A stretch of DNA of 64,000 nt from DASTDH01 sp035601575 (GTDB lineage Bacteria; Verrucomicrobiota; Verrucomicrobiia; Chthoniobacterales; JAFAMB01), in contig DATNNZ010000556.1 in NCBI GenBank assembly GCA_035601575.1, positions 27,805 through 91,804 of the forward strand, given 5' to 3'. Positions 9,047 to 17,598 of the stretch are shown in pieces. Under the pieces are notes generated by a model that made no database searches, was not told the origin of the DNA, and saw nothing but the letters and a program-made list of their open reading frames with translations. Each line of letters opens with the position of its first letter. Positions within the stretch are counted from its first letter, which is position 1. Both the position numbers and the translations under genes were made by a program.

Positions 9047-9196
9047 AATGCATTCGGGGGCGGTGTCCTGCGCGGTGCGCAAAACAGGATACTTATTCAC
9101 GGCGTTATCAGATACTAGGTTCTCATACGGAACGACTTACATTTGGACAACGCTATCCGCTTGAACTAGGAAACCAGCCTTCGAAACCCAGTCGAT

Positions 9197-9218
9197 CTAG
9201 GTCTTATATAAAATCTAG
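9197..9218. promoter_or_regulatory. Imperfect palindrome upstream of hybrid kinase
   Basis: A 22-bp near-palindrome centred on TTATATAA with CTAG ends; 18 of 22 positions are symmetric. It lies 100 bp before the hybrid kinase start, in a 271-bp intergenic region with no gene. Operator-like, but function is unproven. Confidence 0.35.
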
Positions 9219-9317
9219 TTGCTCAAAAAGCGCCATCCCGGTATTTAACAGGAGGGCCGGAGCGCACAGAACGCTCCAGTGGAATTCGGTGTTCCGTGGT
9301 CCCAAGATGGAATATCC

Positions 9318-11351
9318 ATGAGCCGGCCACTGAGATTGTTACTTGTCTCGGATTTAGAAACAGATCTCGTCCTTTGTCGAGATTTGCTCGATGAGTTAGG
9401 AATTCGGGTTAGTCTGGCCCGGGCAGAATCGGTTGCCAGTGCGATCCGGGAGATTTCGCGGACACGCTGGGATACGGTCCTCGTATCCGCGAGCATTGAA
9501 GATTTGCTCAGCAATGAATTCTTGCCCACTCTGAAGGCGACGGATGCCGATACTCCCGTTATCGTGCTGTGCGACGATTTCGATGAGGAACGGTTCGTTC
9601 GAATTCTGCAGGCCGGCGCGACGGATGCGGTGTCCCGAAAAAATCGGGAGCGGATTAAACGGGTTCTTAGCGGCTTTCTCTCCGATTCACCGGGTCCCGC
9701 CTCGCTATCGAATGAGGAGCATCTGATTCGCCAAAAGGAAGAGCTTCTCTGGCTCCTCTTTGAGTCTTCCGCCGACCCACTAGCCTTGATTCGAGTCGAT
9801 GGGGATGGTGACTATAGTTTTGCCCTCGCGAATCGGGCCTTAGTACGAGTCGCCGAAGGTTGGGGTTTCAGTCCGTCGATCGACCAGGTAATCGGTCGAA
9901 ATACCAGAGAGCTCGCCTTAAACGATTGGAAACTCCCTTGGGATTTGTACTGGAAGCTGCATTCGCAGATCTCTAATGCCTGCGCGTTCCGCAAATCGAT
10001 GACGCATGAGCAAGAATGGGATTTCCCGGCCGGTATTCGTTCTTCGATGCTGACGTTTTACCCGATTTTTAATGCAGAAGATCCGTGCAACTTTGTTCTG
10101 GTCCGTCTGAAGGAAATTGTGGCAGAGACTTCCGAGCCGACGGAGAGCGAAAGTACGGCCCGAGTGCAAGCGCAAAAAATGGAATCATTGGGTGCCCTGG
10201 CAGGAGGGATCGCGCACGACTTCAATAACATTCTCACTTGTATTCTCGGCTACACGGAAGTGGCGATCAGGAAGGCCGAAGTTGGCCATCCGGCGTACGA
10301 AGATCTCAATCAAATTCTTGCGGCCGGTTTCCAGGCGCGCGAACTGGTCAATCAAATCCTGACCTTCAGCCGCAAACAACCAGCCCAAAAACGCAAGGTC
10401 GATTTGAACGCGTTGGTAGAAGACGGACTGCGTCTATTGCGCAGCGGTGCTCCACCCAACGTTTCGATTGAAACCCTCTTACCAAGCGAGGAATTGGAGC
10501 TCTTCGTCGATCCGAATCAACTCCTGCAAGTGATCCTTAACCTCTGCACTAACGCGTTTCACGCAATGCCAGAGCACAGCGGCAAACTTACGATTACGGC
10601 CAAGCCGATTCCAGCGAACAGCCGCCATCGTTTGGCTCGGGAGATGCAACCGGGGCAGGCTTACGTCGAGCTTATTGTGACGGATACGGGCTTAGGGATG
10701 AGCGCAGAAACGATGCGACGTATATTCGAGCCACTCTTCACGACCAAGAGTTCCACCCAGGGTACCGGTCTTGGATTGTCGATTGTACATGGAATCGTAC
10801 GCAGCCACGGTGGATTCATCCATGTCGAGAGCAAGCTTGGCAAAGGCTCGCAATTTCATGTGTTTTTGCCGAAAGGATTGCCCGCTACTGCTACTGAAGT
10901 TGCCACGGAGGTCCACTCGCTGCCCCATTCGGAACCGGATAAGCCGCCGTCTAGCCGAGCTAAACATGTTCTGATTGTTGACGACGACCGAGACGTCGGA
11001 CGATTGGCGGCACGAATTCTGGAAACGTTTCAGTACGAAGTAACTGCTCTGACCGACCCGACCGAGGCTGTCAATCTGGTGCGCAAACGGCCGTCAAAGT
11101 TCGATCTGGTACTGACTGATCTACTGATGCCGGAACTTTCGGGACCGGAATTAGCTCGGGCGTTGAAGAAAATCAGACCCGACCTTCCGTTGGTCTTGAT
11201 CTCAGGACTCGTTTCTTCCGTTACGGAAGAGAGCGCCCGCCGCCAGGGCTTTGTTGGTTTGATTCGGAAGCCTTTTGAAATCGATCAAATGGCAAAAAGC
11301 GTCGCGGGGATCCTAGATAATCCATCGGTGGTTAGCACTCGCGCTGCCTAG
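9318..11351 (+). CDS. Hybrid sensor kinase with pseudo-receiver N-terminus
   Basis: 677 residues from the ATG at 9318. No membrane segments are seen, so it is probably cytoplasmic. The N-terminal domain (1-120) resembles a receiver (LRLLLVSDLETD) but has VSASIEDL where the phospho-Asp should be. A PAS-like region follows (about 140-270), then a HisKA of the NtrB-like type with LAGGIAHDFNNIL (His about 297), an HATPase (GTGLGLSIVHGIV), and a genuine C-terminal receiver (VLIVDDD, LTDLLMP with Asp about 600, IRKPFE). It is 271 bp after the previous kinase and probably has its own promoter. Confidence 0.9.
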   Translation: MSRPLRLLLVSDLETDLVLCRDLLDELGIRVSLARAESVASAIREISRTRWDTVLVSASIEDLLSNEFLPTLKATDADTPVIVLCDDFDEERFVRILQAGATDAVSRKNRERIKRVLSGFLSDSPGPASLSNEEHLIRQKEELLWLLFESSADPLALIRVDGDGDYSFALANRALVRVAEGWGFSPSIDQVIGRNTRELALNDWKLPWDLYWKLHSQISNACAFRKSMTHEQEWDFPAGIRSSMLTFYPIFNAEDPCNFVLVRLKEIVAETSEPTESESTARVQAQKMESLGALAGGIAHDFNNILTCILGYTEVAIRKAEVGHPAYEDLNQILAAGFQARELVNQILTFSRKQPAQKRKVDLNALVEDGLRLLRSGAPPNVSIETLLPSEELELFVDPNQLLQVILNLCTNAFHAMPEHSGKLTITAKPIPANSRHRLAREMQPGQAYVELIVTDTGLGMSAETMRRIFEPLFTTKSSTQGTGLGLSIVHGIVRSHGGFIHVESKLGKGSQFHVFLPKGLPATATEVATEVHSLPHSEPDKPPSSRAKHVLIVDDDRDVGRLAARILETFQYEVTALTDPTEAVNLVRKRPSKFDLVLTDLLMPELSGPELARALKKIRPDLPLVLISGLVSSVTEESARRQGFVGLIRKPFEIDQMAKSVAGILDNPSVVSTRAA

Positions 11352-11360
11352 GGCAGGAAT

Positions 11361-11405
11361 AACGCCGAGAACGCCGTCATCACCGAGAACGCCGGGAACT
11401 GAATC
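11361..11405 (+). repeat. 9-bp-period array, left arm
   Basis: Units AACGCCGAG, AACGCCGTC, ATCACCGAG, AACGCCGGG, AACTGAATC follow the hybrid kinase stop codon. An inverted arm with the same unit lies at 11451-11468. The unit order is nearly identical to the array at 954-998. Confidence 0.75.
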
Positions 11406-11450
11406 TGAGCGCGCTGGCGAGATGCAAATATTCGTGCACGTTTTCGATCC

Positions 11451-11468
11451 GTTGCCGGCGTTATTGAT
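11451..11468 (-). repeat. 9-bp-period array, inverted right arm
   Basis: GTTGCCGGC and GTTATTGAT are the complement of the left-arm unit. The TAA stop codon of the RNase III-like gene lies inside this arm. Both convergent genes therefore end at an arm of the same palindromic array. Confidence 0.6.
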
Positions 11469-11805
11469 CTTCGGGTGTTTCCGAAAGAATCGTTCCGGGA
11501 TGCGGCAGGACGTAACCGCGTTTCCGCGCACTTTTGCGGAACGAATCGAGGAAAGACTTCTCGATGTGAGTGAAGGCGGCAAGCAGACCCTCCTCCTCAA
11601 ACTTTCTGCCGATCGTGGCCTCGACCTGGCTCGGCTCTCCGAATGAGGAAAGGAACTGATTAGATACGAACAGTTCAAAGAGTTGTTGGCGATCTGCTTC
11701 GCTCATTTTTTTCGTGGTATAACGCAGGAGCCAACGCCTGGCATACAATGCCAAGACGGCATCTCCAACCCAGGCTTCGCCGCGCACGGTATTATCGATG
11801 CTCAT
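11461..11805 (-). CDS. Small RNase III-fold protein
   Basis: 114 residues, ATG start. GEAWVGDAVLALYARRWLL (about 9-27) matches the RNase III signature helix (E-x-x-x-G-D-A-V-L), and FVSNQFLSS and VEATIGRKFEEEGLLAAF match the following helices. There is no double-stranded RNA-binding domain, as in Mini-RNase III, and the second acidic pair is incomplete (SQVEA rather than D-x-x-E). It is likely to act on structured RNA if active. The start overlaps the stop of the upstream RNA phosphodiesterase by 4 bp, suggesting a coupled RNA-processing pair. Confidence 0.7.
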   Translation of the reverse strand: MSIDNTVRGEAWVGDAVLALYARRWLLRYTTKKMSEADRQQLFELFVSNQFLSSFGEPSQVEATIGRKFEEEGLLAAFTHIEKSFLDSFRKSARKRGYVLPHPGTILSETPEDQ

Positions 11806-12521
11806 GTTAGACCATTGAGTGCTTGATCCCTAGTCCGACAGCCGCCAGGGAGCGTCGCCAGAGCAATATATTCTGACCCTTTAGGCCCGAGAATGCTTTG
11901 CATCAGAGTGATCGAATTGATTTGCCAATCCCAGCTCGGCATGCCTGTCTGCTGAGCCAGTTCAAACAGATGTTCACCAAACCGAGGCGGTAATCGTCGG
12001 AAAGCCAATCGAGCGATGGTCACGTGCGGATATGATCGATTCCTTTCTTTCCACACGAAGTCACCTTGGAACGCCTTAGCCAAGCGGTCTTGCCAATTTC
12101 GCAGCGACGAATCCAGAGCGAATCCAATCCAAAGCACTCTCGGCCGATGGAATGCAGGAAAACATCCGAATCCTTTGGCGGTGAGACAGGGAAACTCCGG
12201 ACGGTCCCCCACGAACTTGGTCAAGCGAGCTCGAATCGAATTCATCTTTGCCGCCGATGTGTCTCCGAAAAAAAGAACAGTAAGATGAAATTGAAATGAT
12301 TTGATCCAGCGAATTGGCAATTCGGTATCGTATGCGCGCTGGAGCAGCGTCCGCAGATCGCTTTGTGCATTGCTTAAAAGCTTGACTACGTCGGGAGAGG
12401 GATTGAACGAAACAAATAATCGAAATCGGGACTCCTCCGATGACCGGTTTGCTTCGTCCTGGCGGAGAACATCAGCATTCAGTTTTTCCTGACAGTCGAC
12501 CGGGTGAGATTCTTCATTCAA
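11802..12521 (-). CDS. thpR: RNA 2',3'-cyclic phosphodiesterase (2'-5' RNA ligase fold)
   Basis: 239 residues; the start used is a TTG at 12521, so the first 30 or so residues are uncertain. The core begins near FRLFVSFNPS. The two H-x-T-x catalytic motifs are visible: FHLTVLFFG (about residue 80) and YPHVTIARL (about 165). Members hydrolyse 2',3'-cyclic phosphate ends of RNA or ligate tRNA halves in vitro. It is first in a two-gene unit with the RNase III-like gene (ATGA overlap), which supports an RNA-processing role. Confidence 0.88.
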   Translation of the reverse strand: MNEESHPVDCQEKLNADVLRQDEANRSSEESRFRLFVSFNPSPDVVKLLSNAQSDLRTLLQRAYDTELPIRWIKSFQFHLTVLFFGDTSAAKMNSIRARLTKFVGDRPEFPCLTAKGFGCFPAFHRPRVLWIGFALDSSLRNWQDRLAKAFQGDFVWKERNRSYPHVTIARLAFRRLPPRFGEHLFELAQQTGMPSWDWQINSITLMQSILGPKGSEYIALATLPGGCRTRDQALNGLT

Positions 12522-12633
12522 GGTCCGTTGCTCATTTCGCTACGGTTTGTCTTTGCTGAAGTTTCCGCTCCTGGATAAGGGGCGTTGCTGACTTGCTTTT
12601 CCAAAGTCTGACGTTAATAAATGACTCGTTTCC

Positions 12634-13725
12634 ATGAAAGTAATCGCATGCTGGTGCTTCTTTTTTGTTGTATTGACAGGCCTGCATGAGTCCGCGCTTG
12701 CGGATATAAATACTGCTTCCTCGGAGGCAGCTCAAAAGTATTCGGCCGGGCATGGCGGTCTTTCGCTCCTGGTTTGGCAGGACGACCATATCGTTTATGA
12801 GGCTTATTCAAACGGCTTTGGTCCCCATCGAGTAACCTCGATCTTTAGCGGCACGAAGGGCTTCTGGTGCGCCGCAGCGGTTGCTGCCGAACAGGACGGA
12901 ATCTTGGACTTGGATGAACCCGTGAAAAATACTATCACGGAATGGCAGAGCCAGCCGGACAAAGCAAATATACGAATTCGAGATCTGCTGCATTTTACGG
13001 CTGGAATCGAGCCGGTCTTTGCTTTGCACGGCAAAACCATTTCCGATCGAAATGGATACAGCATCCGGCGGCGGGCGGTCCGAAGTCCGGGGGAGTCGTT
13101 TATGTACGGGCCAAGTCAGCTCCAGATCTTTTCAGAGGTACTCCGACGGAAACTTCTGCCCCGGCATTTGACTCCGCGAGCTTACATTACCCGGCGTATT
13201 TTGCGTCCCTTAGGAATCGGCGAAGTCGATTTTCGCGAAGACGGTGCGGGAAATCCGCTGCTCGCCTCCGGCTTCAAGCTGACGGCGCGCCAATGGTTGG
13301 CCCTCGGAATTCTCGTCCTAAATAAAGGAAAGTATGGTCATCGGCAGATCGTCTCGAGTGAACTGATCACTGAATGTTTCCGCGGAACGCGAGCCAATCC
13401 GATGTTTGGTATGGGTTTTTGGCTCAACCGAACCGCTAACGATCCTTTAGCCCGCGAGGTCGATGTAGAGAAGATGTTGAACGTTCCGTGGGAGCGACAG
13501 GATTGGCAGCATGATTGCCTCTGCAAGGACGCTCCCCGCGACCTGATTGCCGCTATCGGCTCGCATTATGAGCGAATGTTCATCATTCCATCGATGAACC
13601 TGATCGTCGTTCGTCAAGGGCGAGAGGCCAGTTTCTCTGATGCCAGGTTTTTACGGCTGATCCTTGGCGAGGACCAATCGCACAAAGTATTGGCTCATTC
13701 TTCTTCCGCCGAAAGTTCTTCCTGA
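12634..13725 (+). CDS. Exported beta-lactamase-like serine hydrolase
   Basis: 363 residues, ATG start, with a signal peptide ending near ESALA (about residue 23), so periplasmic. The Ser-x-x-Lys motif of class C beta-lactamase/esterase family proteins is FSGTKG (about 70-75). LHFTAGIEP corresponds to the usual HTTG block and YGPSQLQI to the Tyr motif, although the Asn of Y-x-N is not obvious. IIPSMNLIVVRQG near the C-terminus is typical of the family. Substrate unknown; peptidase, esterase or beta-lactamase activity cannot be separated from the sequence. Confidence 0.85.
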   Translation: MKVIACWCFFFVVLTGLHESALADINTASSEAAQKYSAGHGGLSLLVWQDDHIVYEAYSNGFGPHRVTSIFSGTKGFWCAAAVAAEQDGILDLDEPVKNTITEWQSQPDKANIRIRDLLHFTAGIEPVFALHGKTISDRNGYSIRRRAVRSPGESFMYGPSQLQIFSEVLRRKLLPRHLTPRAYITRRILRPLGIGEVDFREDGAGNPLLASGFKLTARQWLALGILVLNKGKYGHRQIVSSELITECFRGTRANPMFGMGFWLNRTANDPLAREVDVEKMLNVPWERQDWQHDCLCKDAPRDLIAAIGSHYERMFIIPSMNLIVVRQGREASFSDARFLRLILGEDQSHKVLAHSSSAESSS

Positions 13726-13767
13726 CTAGTGTACCGTCTCACATATAATGCTGACGCCGCGGGCCTG

Positions 13768-14940
13768 CTATTTTCGCACCGCGAGAATCAATGTCGAATT
13801 GTGACGGTTCCACTGATATCCAAAGCTGAAGGTCAATGTCTTCGGCGAGCTAGCTTGATAGTATTGACGTAAATCTGATTGGTAAAAATTCTTAAAAAGT
13901 TGAATCGGGCCCGTGTAGGCTCCAAAAAAACGAAGAGTCCATTTGTCGGGCGTAAAGTAACGGATCGGAATACCCGAATCATCTTCGAGAACTAACTCGC
14001 TGTTGCTCAGGATTGAGGAACGAATCGCATTGAAGCGACCTTCGTGCATCAGGTAAGAGGCCGCTTTCAGAAAACTATTGGTTGGCGCAAACTGCTCGAC
14101 GAAGCGTAGTACGCCGGCGTTTTTCTTCACGCCATCGTCAGAAAGATCGGCCGTGAAGAAGTAGAGCACTTTTTCCGCTCCAGTGGCGGGATCCGAAAAA
14201 TTAATCTTTACGCCGCGGCTAGCGCCTTGGTTTCCATTTACGACCGTTCCGTTGCTAGTTAAAGAAACGTATTCGACCGCTGAAATATCTTTTCCGGTGC
14301 GAGCGAGGAAAACAAAAATGATCGGTAAAACGCCCCGGAGTTGGCCGCGCTCAAAATCTTGCCGCATATCCTTAGTCTTGAAAAAACTAAATTGGAGAAT
14401 CGTATTAAGAGAAATCTGGATGTTCTGCAGCGTCGAAACCAAACTGGCCTCTGGCACCGCCAAAAGATCGGGCATCGGCTCGACCGATTCCAATCCGCCT
14501 AAGATATAGGTGGTACAATCTGGGAAGAAGGTGTCAGCATACAAGAAATCGGGGCCGCTGAAGTAGTACAGACAGGTTTTTGGTCCACCCGCCGGGATCA
14601 TATCCGCGCGCCAAATGCGGATATTGCTAAGCTGTCGTTGTTCCAGTTGAGCGAAGGCCGTGTTCAGTGCTGCCGCATGAGCTTGCCACCGGGGATCTCG
14701 CGTCAATGTGCTCAAGCTGGAGTTGTCCGGGACTGGCAATCCCGCCAAATAACGAGCCGCGTCAGTCGCGCTCGATGACCGGGCGACGGTGGTCGGTTGT
14801 GTCCCGATTTGAGGATTGGTCGTCCGCTGTGGAATTTCCTGGACGCCGGGAGTTGGCTCAGCGCTCTGGGCCAACAGCGAAGAGCTAATTAGCAGCTGGA
14901 GTAAGCTTATCTGGAGCGGAATCCACCAATGTTTAAACAT
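13768..14940 (-). CDS. Exported protein of unknown function
   Basis: 390 residues, ATG start, with a signal peptide ending near SSLLAQS. A low-complexity Thr/Pro/Gln-rich linker (about 25-65) is followed by a well-formed globular part. No family recognised. It contains CLYYFSGPDFLYAD, DCTTYILGGLE and YVSLTSNG, suggesting a beta-rich extracytoplasmic domain. It is on the same strand as the permease but lies downstream of it, with a 45-bp gap, so co-transcription is possible. Confidence 0.7.
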   Translation of the reverse strand: MFKHWWIPLQISLLQLLISSSLLAQSAEPTPGVQEIPQRTTNPQIGTQPTTVARSSSATDAARYLAGLPVPDNSSLSTLTRDPRWQAHAAALNTAFAQLEQRQLSNIRIWRADMIPAGGPKTCLYYFSGPDFLYADTFFPDCTTYILGGLESVEPMPDLLAVPEASLVSTLQNIQISLNTILQFSFFKTKDMRQDFERGQLRGVLPIIFVFLARTGKDISAVEYVSLTSNGTVVNGNQGASRGVKINFSDPATGAEKVLYFFTADLSDDGVKKNAGVLRFVEQFAPTNSFLKAASYLMHEGRFNAIRSSILSNSELVLEDDSGIPIRYFTPDKWTLRFFGAYTGPIQLFKNFYQSDLRQYYQASSPKTLTFSFGYQWNRHNSTLILAVRK

Positions 14941-14985
14941 AAGTCTATCAAAGGGACGAAGGAAGAACAGCTATTCTCTCGATGC

Positions 14986-16323
14986 TCAATGCTCCGAACC
15001 GAGAGCACCTTTATCGGCGGGCTCTGGTCGAGGAGAGTCGGTATTGCGCGAGAAGAAATAGACGATCAAACCAGCAAATACAGTAAGCAAACCTAGGATG
15101 GACTCGGTCGGTTTATCCCGAAGGACGAATATCATCATGAAGAAGGTCATCAAGAGGAATACCAAAGGGGTAATCGGATATAACCAGACGCGGTAAGGTC
15201 TAGTCAGATTCGGCTCGCGAAAGCGCAATACAATTAAACCGAGGACAGTTAAGAAAGAGCAGAGTAAGAGGCTGAATTCAATATATACCAGAATCGCCCC
15301 GAAGGTCGAGGTCACGATCAGTGCCGAAACGATCAAGGCCTGCAGAAGCAGCGCAACATATGGGATACCCTGACGGCTTGTGCGTCCGAAGAACCGCAAG
15401 TTCCTTAGGTCGTCTGCCATTGCTTTGGTGATGCGAGAGCCAATCCAGGCCATCGCGCTGATCGAAGCGATTAGACCAAGGCTGATCAACGCACTGGCGA
15501 CTTTTCCGCCGATTGCACCAAAAATGGCCCGACCCGCGATTTCTCCTACTTGGAGTTGGCCGGCGATCGCCGTCTTGGGAGTGGTAAGCAGAAAAACAAA
15601 GTTTATAAGTACGTAAAGGACCGCAACAAAGACCGTTCCGATCAAAAGGGACAAGGGGACGTTTTTTGCTGGATTCCGGACCTCCTCCGTAATGTACGAA
15701 GCCGCATTCCAACCCGAGTACGTGTACATGACGTAGAACATGCTGACCGCAAACGGACCAGAAAAGAAGGTGGCTAAATCGCTACCAGTGGGAATCAGCT
15801 GCAGAGGCTGCTTTTCGGGCAGTAGCAACCCGGCCAGAATGAACGCGAAAATCAATACCAGCTTGACGACTGTTGAAATATTCTGAAACGCAGCGCCGGT
15901 CTGAACACCTGCTAGATGGATAATGGTGATCAACCAAACAATGCCGAGCGAGAGCAGGAGGGGTGAAGCTAACGGCGCGAGCGCTACGAGGTAGTTCCCG
16001 AACGCCATTGCCGCTAGAGCGATCGGCGCAGCAAAACCGACTGTCGCAGAAACCCAGCCCGCCATAAATCCGATGGCCGGATGAAAAATGCGCGAGAGAA
16101 AGCGATACTCTCCGCCTGAACGAGGTATTGCCGCAGCTAATTCTGCATAACATAGCGCTCCGCAAAGAGCAGCCACTCCACCGAAGATCCAGAGCGCGAT
16201 CAATGCCACATCGGAGTGGATGGAAGCAACTTGAAAACCGAGACTAGTGAAAACGCCAGTGCCGATCATGTTGGCAACCACTATGTTGGTGGCTGTGAAT
16301 CCCGAAATTTTCTTTTCAGTCAT
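14986..16323 (-). CDS. APC-superfamily amino acid permease
   Basis: 445 residues, ATG start, about 12 membrane helices. The first helix (GFTATNIVVANMIGTGVF) carries the substrate-backbone-binding G-x-G-x motif of the amino acid-polyamine-organocation superfamily. CYAELAAAIPRSGGEY is the conserved loop after helix 2. It is an inner-membrane transporter or exchanger; the substrate cannot be assigned. The 190 bp before its start hold nothing recognisable. Confidence 0.9.
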   Translation of the reverse strand: MTEKKISGFTATNIVVANMIGTGVFTSLGFQVASIHSDVALIALWIFGGVAALCGALCYAELAAAIPRSGGEYRFLSRIFHPAIGFMAGWVSATVGFAAPIALAAMAFGNYLVALAPLASPLLLSLGIVWLITIIHLAGVQTGAAFQNISTVVKLVLIFAFILAGLLLPEKQPLQLIPTGSDLATFFSGPFAVSMFYVMYTYSGWNAASYITEEVRNPAKNVPLSLLIGTVFVAVLYVLINFVFLLTTPKTAIAGQLQVGEIAGRAIFGAIGGKVASALISLGLIASISAMAWIGSRITKAMADDLRNLRFFGRTSRQGIPYVALLLQALIVSALIVTSTFGAILVYIEFSLLLCSFLTVLGLIVLRFREPNLTRPYRVWLYPITPLVFLLMTFFMMIFVLRDKPTESILGLLTVFAGLIVYFFSRNTDSPRPEPADKGALGSEH

Positions 16324-16515
16324 CCAATTGGCGGCATTGCGTTGCCCTTGTTAGTCGAAGCATGCCCGGCAAGCAAAACAAAAACGAATCATTGCGACAA
16401 CCCGCCACCCTTTCCGCGCCGCAGGAAAACCGTTACAATCAATTTCCTGAAGTCTGCAACGAATCTGGTCGAGATCGCTAAGATCGCCCTTCCATCCACC
16501 TCTCGTGCTCTCTCA

Positions 16516-17337
16516 CTACAGGAAAAGATCGGCGAGCAGTTTTTGCCGCGGATCGACCGCATAGCCGGAGAAATCGGTCACCCCTGCCTCGCGCAGAATG
16601 TCTTCGTCAATGCAAAATCGGCCGGTGAATGTACTGGCGTCCTTCGTTAGTATGGCATGAGCAGCGTCTGCGACAATTTCCGGTTTGCGGCACTGGAGCG
16701 GGTCAATGCCGGGAAGCAAGTTCAGAGCCGCAGTTTGGATTACCGTCTTCGGCCAAAGACAGTTAAATGCTACGCATTCCGTTTTCCATTCGGCGGCCAG
16801 CCCGAAGGTAAGCATGGCCATCGCGAACTTGGAAACTGTGTAAGCAGTGTGCTGCGCAAACCATCGTGGATCAATCGAGACGGGCGGAGCGAGCGTTAAT
16901 ACGTGAGGGTTTTCTCGACCAATCAAATGAGGGAGGCACAGCTTCGCGCAGAGGAAGGTGCCCCGGGCGTTGATTTCATACATCAGATCGAATCGCTTGA
17001 TTTCAGTGGCATCCGCTCGGGTCACCTGAATGGCGCTGGCATTGTTGACCAGGATATCGATTCCGCCAAACTTGCCCACACATTGGGTAACGGCGTTCGC
17101 GACCTGCTCTTCTGACCGGATGTCTACCTGCAGAGCTAAGGCTTTTCCGCCAGCTTTTTCAATCTGTTCGGCCGCGGTATAAATGGTACCCGGCAGACGC
17201 GAGTGCGGTTTCGCGGTTTTCGCGACTACTGCAACATTGGCGGCATCTTTCGCAGCGCGCAACGCGATCGCCAATCCGATACCGCGACTGGCGCCAGTCA
17301 CAAACAAAGTGCGACCTTTTAAACTGCGCTGTTCCAC
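16516..17337 (-). CDS. HSDL2-like short-chain dehydrogenase
   Basis: 273 residues, GTG start. The Rossmann motif is TGASRGIG (about 13-20), with NNAS and the catalytic Tyr-x-x-x-Lys in YTVSK. The variant features VVAKTAKPHSRLPGTIYTAAEQIE and FNCLWPKTVIQTAA are those of hydroxysteroid dehydrogenase-like protein 2, a family shared by bacteria and animals; the SCP2 lipid-binding domain of the animal protein is absent. NAD(P)-dependent oxidoreductase, probably with a lipid-like substrate (inference). Confidence 0.87.
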   Translation of the reverse strand: MEQRSLKGRTLFVTGASRGIGLAIALRAAKDAANVAVVAKTAKPHSRLPGTIYTAAEQIEKAGGKALALQVDIRSEEQVANAVTQCVGKFGGIDILVNNASAIQVTRADATEIKRFDLMYEINARGTFLCAKLCLPHLIGRENPHVLTLAPPVSIDPRWFAQHTAYTVSKFAMAMLTFGLAAEWKTECVAFNCLWPKTVIQTAALNLLPGIDPLQCRKPEIVADAAHAILTKDASTFTGRFCIDEDILREAGVTDFSGYAVDPRQKLLADLFL

Positions 17338-17450
17338 GCGGGCTATCTTACCGCGTTTGCTCGATTACGCGATCAATCTCATTGCCATCCAGGCATCGTG
17401 ACCGTCCTTGCGATCCGACTAAAGCGAAGCCGCTTCCGATGCGCAATCAA

Positions 17451-17471
17451 GTTACTATCATTTTTAGTAAC
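17451..17471. promoter_or_regulatory. Operator-like palindrome before RND operon
   Basis: Inverted repeat GTTACTA, 7-bp spacer, TAGTAAC, 128 bp upstream of the efflux operon start. The size and layout are typical of TetR- or MarR-type operators; no such regulator gene is adjacent. Confidence 0.45.
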
Positions 17472-17598
17472 ATGAATCCATCGTCGCACTTCGAGAAAAA
17501 TGATTGCTTGGGGTAGGGCAAAGGATGAAACTCGCTTCCGTGTCATTTGCATTGAATAGGGGCACCGGCTTTCGGTATGCCTGTCCGCAGGAGTCGTG

